Assembly (NCBI GenBank): GCA_035575035.1
Contig: DATLYH010000184.1
Coordinates: forward strand, 1 to 9,207
Source of the DNA: DATLYH01 sp035575035
GTDB lineage: Bacteria; Planctomycetota; Planctomycetia; Gemmatales; Gemmataceae
Direction: 5' to 3'
Length of the DNA: 9,207 bases
Shown: positions 6,425 to 9,207 of the stretch, one piece after another
Numbering within the stretch: the first letter of the stretch is position 1
Layout: the number at the start of each line of letters is the position of its first letter
Translations under genes and position numbers: made by a program
The notes under the pieces: generated by a model
Database searches by the model: none
Told to the model about the DNA's origin: nothing
The model's input: only the letters and a program-made list of their open reading frames with translations

Positions 6425-7408
6425 ATGGCCAAGAAACAAGCCGCTACCTCTGCCGAGACGCCTGCGAAGGCCCCCGAGGCGGCCGCTGCTGAAAAGCCGG
6501 CCGACGAGGCGAAGAAATCCCGGGCGGCCAAGAAGAAGGAAGCCGCCTCCAAGGCGGAGGCCGCGCCCCCGGCGGACGGCTCGGCCGCTGCACCCGCCCC
6601 CTCGGGGGTCGCCGCGGCTACGGCTGCCCCGGCCGCTGCGCCCGCTCCGCCTGGGGCTCCCGCCGCCGAGGAGCCGACCAAGAAGCGCGGCAAGCGTCCC
6701 GGGCAGGCGCCGCCGCGCGGCAAGAAACTGAAAAACCTGCTCCGCAACCTCCGGCAGAAGATCGCCAAGGAGGAGCCGGCTCCCCTGAAGCGGGCCATCG
6801 CCCTGCTTAAACAGATCAAGCGGGCCAAATTCGACGAAACCGTCGAGGTCCACATGGCGCTCGGCATCGACGCCACCCAGAGCGACCAGATGATCCGCGG
6901 CAGTGTGGCATTGCCCCACGGGGTCGGCAAGACGGTGCGGGTGCTGGTTTTCTGCCAGGGCGACGATGTTACCAAGGCCAAGGAGGCGGGCGCCGACTAC
7001 GCCGGCAGCGACGAACTGATCAAGAAAATCCAGGAAGGGTGGCTCGACTTCGACGTCGCCCTGGCCACCCAGAACATGATGGGCCAGGTCAGCCGGCTCG
7101 GCAAGGTGCTCGGTCCGCGCGGCCTGATGCCGACCCCCAAGGCCGGCACGGTCATCCCGGCTGGCGGCGACGTGGCGGCGGCTGTCCGTGAGTTCAAGGC
7201 CGGCAAGGTCGAATACCGCTCCGACAAGGGGGGCAATGTCCACGCCGGCGTCGGCAAGATGAGCTTCGACGACGACAAACTGGTTGCCAACATCACCGCC
7301 TTCGTCGAGCAGATCCGCGCCGCCAAGCCGGCCGGCGTCAAGGGGCACTACATCAAGTCGATCACCGTGGCCGGCACCATGACCCCGGGCATTCGAGTGA
7401 GTATGTGA
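6425..7408 (+). CDS. rplA: 50S ribosomal protein L1 with long N-terminal extension
   Basis: L1 forms the mobile stalk of the large subunit, helps deacylated tRNA leave the E site, and in many bacteria represses its own mRNA. The 327-residue product is about 100 residues longer than usual. Residues 1-98 are Ala/Pro/Lys-rich and of low complexity, probably disordered and basic; the L1 core starts near 99 (GKKLKNLLRNLRQKI). The core has the signature LGKVLGPRGLMPTPKAG (225-241) and the RNA-binding strand region YRSDKGGNVHAGVGKMSF (264-281). Near the end, the usual STMGP reads GTMTP (317-321), replacing a conserved glycine in the rRNA-contact loop. No clear Shine-Dalgarno precedes ATG 6425, so the exact start is less certain than for neighbours, although the Ala/Lys/Pro-rich tail looks coding. 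Confidence 0.93.
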   Translation: MAKKQAATSAETPAKAPEAAAAEKPADEAKKSRAAKKKEAASKAEAAPPADGSAAAPAPSGVAAATAAPAAAPAPPGAPAAEEPTKKRGKRPGQAPPRGKKLKNLLRNLRQKIAKEEPAPLKRAIALLKQIKRAKFDETVEVHMALGIDATQSDQMIRGSVALPHGVGKTVRVLVFCQGDDVTKAKEAGADYAGSDELIKKIQEGWLDFDVALATQNMMGQVSRLGKVLGPRGLMPTPKAGTVIPAGGDVAAAVREFKAGKVEYRSDKGGNVHAGVGKMSFDDDKLVANITAFVEQIRAAKPAGVKGHYIKSITVAGTMTPGIRVSM

Positions 7409-7411
7409 TTC

Positions 7412-7483
7412 GTCCGCGCCCGCCGTCTGTAGCCGGTAGCAAGGCTGGCTACGGACGGCGGACTACGGACTACGGACTACGGA
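7412..7483. repeat. Palindromic heptamer repeat element, CTACGGA family, ending one base before rplJ
   Basis: Five in-register 7-base units run from 7449 to 7483: CTACGGA, CGGCGGA, then CTACGGA three times. One C follows, then the rplJ ATG. The inverted arm at 7420-7434 pairs over 15 bases with 7447-7461, with a single T-G wobble. GTCCG at 7412-7416 can pair with CGGAC at 7466-7470 to extend the stem. The element takes up nearly all of the 76-base rplA/rplJ gap. GGA triplets recur every 7 bases upstream of the ATG and are the only Shine-Dalgarno-like signal. Confidence 0.85.
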
Positions 7484-7484
7484 C

Positions 7485-8042
7485 ATGAGCAAGCAGATCA
7501 AGCAGATGGAGATGGACGCCTTGAAGAACACCTTCAAGGATGTCCGCGACCTGGTATTGCTCAGCATCAGCGGTCTGAACGGCCCGACCGACAACCAGCT
7601 GCGGCTAAACCTCCGCAAGAAGAACATCCGCCTGCAGGTGGTCAAGAACAGCCTGACCCGGCGGGTGCTCAACGAGCTGGGATTCAACGTCGATCAGCCG
7701 GCCTCTTACTGGGAGGGCCCGACGGCCCTGGCCTGGGGTGGCGCCAGCCTCGCCGAGTTAAGCCGCGAGCTGGAGAACCAGATCAACGAACTGGTCAAGA
7801 AGAACGCCAAGCTCAAGGACCTGGTGAAGTTCAAGGGCTCGTTCGTCGATGGCCAGCCGATCACCTTCGAGCAGGCCAAGTCGATGCCGACCCGGGCCGA
7901 GGCCATTGGCCGGGTCATCCAGCTGGCGCTGGGCCCGGCCTCGCGGCTGGTCCGTCAGATCCTCGGCCCCGCTGCGACGGTCGCCGGGCAGATCAAGACG
8001 TTGGCCGAGAAGAAGGAAGACACCGCGGCCGCGCCATCGTAA
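7485..8042 (+). CDS. rplJ: 50S ribosomal protein L10
   Basis: L10 anchors the L7/L12 dimers to 23S rRNA at the stalk base next to L11. The 185-residue product is close to the usual 165-180. The N-terminal rRNA-binding domain includes LRLNLRKKNIRLQVVKNSLTRR (39-60), with the family's K-x-x-x-L-x-V-V-K-N-x-L pattern, and the YWEGPTALAW strand (75-84). The C-terminal part after about 140 carries the hydrophobic helix that binds L12 dimers (near 143-173) and an Ala-rich end. ATG 7485 is used because it gives the full family N-terminus; no good Shine-Dalgarno precedes it, only repeated GGA triplets in the heptamer element. Met8 is a possible alternative but also lacks a clear ribosome site. Translational coupling to rplA is plausible. 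Confidence 0.95.
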   Translation: MSKQIKQMEMDALKNTFKDVRDLVLLSISGLNGPTDNQLRLNLRKKNIRLQVVKNSLTRRVLNELGFNVDQPASYWEGPTALAWGGASLAELSRELENQINELVKKNAKLKDLVKFKGSFVDGQPITFEQAKSMPTRAEAIGRVIQLALGPASRLVRQILGPAATVAGQIKTLAEKKEDTAAAPS

Positions 8043-8049
8043 GTAAGAG

Positions 8050-8115
8050 TCCGAGCCGCGAGCGTTCGCGAGCGGTCCGCTGTCCGGGCCCGCTCCCGGA
8101 TGGTCGCGGCTCAGA
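8050..8115. repeat. Long palindrome between rplJ and rplL
   Basis: GAGCCGCGA (8053-8061) pairs perfectly with TCGCGGCTC (8104-8112), and the stem extends past one C-A mismatch to 8050-8051/8114-8115. Inside are a TCCGGG/CCCGGA hairpin (8083-8088 with 8095-8100, loop 6) and a competing GAGCGG/CCGCTC pairing (8070-8075 with 8090-8095). GCGAGCG occurs twice (8058-8064 and 8068-8074). It is not built on a 7-base period like the three heptamer elements. It lies 8 bases after the rplJ stop, where a partial terminator, attenuator or RNase site could raise L12 expression over L10. Confidence 0.7.
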
Positions 8116-8185
8116 AATCGACAAGCTATTACGCACGCACGCTGCTTTGCTTCGGCAGCACTGTATTGAGAAAGGATCGAACGCT

Positions 8186-8617
8186 ATGGCTGAAGGCAAT
8201 GGTCGCCAGTGGACCCCGGAAATCGCGGAGCTGGGCGACAGAATCGCGGCCCTGACGGTCGCCAAGGCGGTCGAGCTGGGCGATTATCTCGAACAAAAGC
8301 ACGGCATCAAGGCGGCTGCCGGCGCCGTCGCGGTTGCCGCCGTGCCGGGGGCCCCGGGTCCGGGCGGCGCGCCGGCCGAGGCCAAGGCCGAGCCGACCGA
8401 GTTCAACGTCATCCTCGACGGCCTCGCCGACCCGGCCAAGAAGATCAACGTCATCAAGGTGGTCCGCGAGATCACCGGGCTGGGCCTGAAGGAGGCCAAG
8501 GACCTGGTCGAGGGCGCCCCCAAGCCGGTCAAGGAGCATCTGTCGAAGGCGGACGCCGAGGCCCTCAAGAAGAAACTCGAAGAGGGCGGCGCCAAGGTCG
8601 CTCTCAAGCCGGCCTGA
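8186..8617 (+). CDS. rplL: 50S ribosomal protein L7/L12
   Basis: L7/L12 forms the multi-copy flexible stalk that recruits and activates translation GTPases, including the EF-Tu encoded upstream. The 143-residue product has an N-terminal dimerisation and L10-binding helix pair (about 10-40), an Ala/Gly/Pro hinge (42-70) and the compact C-terminal factor-binding domain (71-143). The latter has the family hallmark KKINVIKVVREITGLGLKEA (85-104) followed by KDLVEGAPKPVKE. ATG 8186 is chosen over an upstream in-frame ATG at 8147 because AAGGA (8172-8176) precedes it and the protein then has family-like ends. It is slightly longer than the usual 120-130 residues, owing to the N-terminus and hinge. 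It is separated from rplJ by 143 bases that hold a strong palindrome. Confidence 0.97.
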   Translation: MAEGNGRQWTPEIAELGDRIAALTVAKAVELGDYLEQKHGIKAAAGAVAVAAVPGAPGPGGAPAEAKAEPTEFNVILDGLADPAKKINVIKVVREITGLGLKEAKDLVEGAPKPVKEHLSKADAEALKKKLEEGGAKVALKPA

Positions 8618-8689
8618 GCCCAGGGCGTCCGCGACGGCTCTGCGGAAAGGAAAACCGACCGGAAGACCTGGTTCCTCCGGTTGAGTCCC

Positions 8690-8718
8690 TTTCCACTTGA
8701 CGGAGAATATCATACAAT
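8690..8718 (+). promoter_or_regulatory. Weak candidate promoter downstream of rplL
   Basis: TACAAT at 8713-8718 is a good -10 hexamer in the only A+T-rich patch after rplL. The best-placed -35 is a poor TTTCCA at 8690-8695 (spacing 17). A better hexamer, TTGACG at 8697-8702, is only 10 bases away and too close to serve. If real, it would give the downstream gene its own transcript with a leader of several hundred bases. Confidence 0.35.
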
Positions 8719-8749
8719 AGCGGTTGGCGCTTAAAACGGTCCCGGTCGG

Positions 8750-8775
8750 GCCCGACGGCCGGGCGGCCTTCCTTT
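8750..8775 (+). terminator. Possible terminator-like hairpin downstream of rplL
   Basis: GCCCG (8750-8754) pairs with CGGGC (8760-8764) around a 5-base loop, and a T-rich but interrupted tract follows to 8775. A 12-base perfect palindrome (8745-8756) overlaps it. The T tract is broken by C residues, so any termination would probably be partial. It lies downstream of the candidate promoter, so it could instead be an attenuator. Confidence 0.3.
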
Positions 8776-8852
8776 CCTCAAACCGGAGTTGAGGCGCGGT
8801 GGCGGGTCGGCGAGAGTTCTCGGATGTCTCTCGCCGGGCCGGCAGGCATTAA

Positions 8853-8913
8853 CATCACCGGACGGGCCGGGCGGCAAGCCGCATCCCTTGCCCCCCCGCC
8901 CCGGCCGGTGATG
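8853..8913 (+). promoter_or_regulatory. Long-range hairpin in the post-rplL leader
   Basis: CATCACCGG (8853-8861) pairs perfectly with CCGGTGATG (8905-8913). Inside, CCGGGCGG from 8867 can pair with CCGCC(C)CGG near 8896-8904 with one bulged C, and a competing small hairpin GCGGC-AA-GCCGC sits at 8871-8882. Nested and competing stems suggest a structured leader RNA. It matches no riboswitch or ribosomal-protein leader that I know. Confidence 0.4.
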
Positions 8914-9030
8914 GTGTCGAAACGGTGGAAAACGGCGTGCCACACGTCACTCGAGTCTCTTGCCCCCGCCTGCACGCGGCTCCCAGGCCGTGCGGCGCAG
9001 GCCCGACCGTCTCCCGTGCAAATACCACAC

Positions 9031-9071
9031 CCCTCGCCGCCGCGCCGGCGCTGGCGCCGGGCCGACGAGGG
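9031..9071 (+). promoter_or_regulatory. Two-tier hairpin just before the right-edge ORF
   Basis: CCCTCG (9031-9036) pairs with CGAGGG (9066-9071). Inside it CCGGCG (9045-9050) pairs perfectly with CGCCGG (9055-9060) around a CTGG tetraloop. The right arm of the outer stem contains GAGGG, the only Shine-Dalgarno-like sequence before the ATG at 9078, so folding would mask it. Confidence 0.4.
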
Positions 9072-9077
9072 CCCAAC

Positions 9078-9207
9078 ATGCGGAACAGCAGATGGGGCAA
9101 TGCCGCACCGGAACATCAACCGCCTCTCGCATCGTTGATGGCGGCCTTTCCCCTGGACTACTTTCCCGAGCATTCGCGCAAGACCATCAGGCGGCCGCCG
9201 TCCCGCC
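9078..9207 (+). CDS. Possible partial CDS running off the right edge (rpoB position; not recognised)
   Basis: An open frame starts at ATG 9078, seven bases after GAGG at 9067-9070, and stays open to the window end (43 codons). A second in-frame ATG is at 9138. From there codon third positions are strongly GC-rich, as in the real genes here, while 9078-9137 is less so, which may favour the later start. The visible residues (for example PLDYFPEHSRKTIRRPPSR) do not match any RpoB N-terminus I can recall. Gene order predicts rpoB nearby, so this could be an unusual RpoB N-terminus, an unrelated small gene, or not coding at all. Confidence 0.25.
   Translation, partial: MRNSRWGNAAPEHQPPLASLMAAFPLDYFPEHSRKTIRRPPSR

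Larger units (their letters stand above)
8618..9077. other. Long structured non-coding stretch downstream of rplL (expected rpoB leader)
   Basis: About 460 bases follow rplL without a recognisable gene, where rpoB is expected within a few hundred bases in most bacteria. An A+T-richer patch at 8700-8740 looks promoter-like. The remainder is very GC-rich and dense in hairpins, notably at 8750-8764, 8853-8913 and 9031-9071. Short open frames on both strands here show no family motif. I read it as the end of the rplKAJL unit plus a long 5' leader of the next gene; this is inferred from gene order. Confidence 0.55.

Noticed and set aside
5807..7348. 513-codon minus-strand open frame opposite rplK and rplA
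   Set aside because: It is a shadow of two certain ribosomal protein genes, and its product is Gly/Arg/Leu-rich with no motif.
7449..7483. Heptamer repeats considered as a CRISPR array
   Set aside because: Units are 7 bases and contiguous, with no spacers; there is no leader or cas gene.
8147..8185. Upstream in-frame ATG for rplL
   Set aside because: It adds 13 residues not typical of L7/L12, and the Shine-Dalgarno at 8172-8176 fits ATG 8186.
8697..8718. TTGACG/TACAAT as a standard promoter pair
   Set aside because: The spacing is only 10 bases, too short for sigma-70; only a weaker alternative -35 is kept as a candidate.

Overview
The window is a GC-rich bacterial chromosome segment holding the start of the conserved translation and transcription supercluster: tRNA-Thr(TGT), tRNA-Tyr(GTA), tRNA-Gly(TCC), tRNA-Thr(GGT), tuf, rpmG, tRNA-Trp(CCA), secE, nusG, rplK, rplA, rplJ, rplL. 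All of these lie on the + strand. A planctomycete (perhaps Gemmatales-like) is the best guess. The reasons are a SecE domain at the end of a roughly 460-residue multi-pass protein, an EF-Tu whose switch I lacks the usual RGITIN motif, long Ala/Pro-rich N-terminal tails on NusG and L1, and GC-rich third codon positions. The taxon is inferred from memory of these families and was not checked by any search.

Left edge (1-866): the N-terminal two thirds of a minus-strand MFS permease, transcribed away from the rest. 867-1291 is the divergent intergenic region, with two good sigma-70-type promoters facing right. 1292-1795 is the four-tRNA cluster in the same order as E. coli thrU-tyrU-glyT-thrT, followed by tuf (1882-3111). 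3184-3351 is rpmG and 3459-3531 is tRNA-Trp. secE (3624-5012), nusG (5052-5780), rplK (5861-6328), rplA (6425-7408), rplJ (7485-8042) and rplL (8186-8617) follow. The remaining ~590 bases form a long, hairpin-rich stretch where rpoB would be expected next. A possible partial ORF opens at 9078 and runs off the right edge, but it is not recognised.

The gene products act together. The tRNAs and EF-Tu supply ternary complexes to the ribosome. L33, L11, L1, L10 and L7/L12 are large-subunit proteins, and L11, L10 and L12 build the GTPase-stimulating stalk base that EF-Tu uses. NusG couples RNA polymerase to translation, and SecE is a core part of the membrane channel that receives nascent proteins.

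The least expected content lies between the genes. Three intergenic spaces (rpmG/tRNA-Trp, nusG/rplK, rplA/rplJ) each contain a palindrome built from tandem 7-base units. The three unit families differ in sequence but nearly all fit one loose pattern, C-N-N-(A/C)-(T/G)-G-A. In two cases the repeat runs into the translation start: the last unit carries the rplK Shine-Dalgarno, and the units end one base before the rplJ ATG, leaving no normal Shine-Dalgarno and no room for a usual L10 autoregulatory leader. A fourth gap (rplJ/rplL) has a different long palindrome. These elements resemble the heptameric STRR repeats of cyanobacteria in form and are the main thing to follow up.
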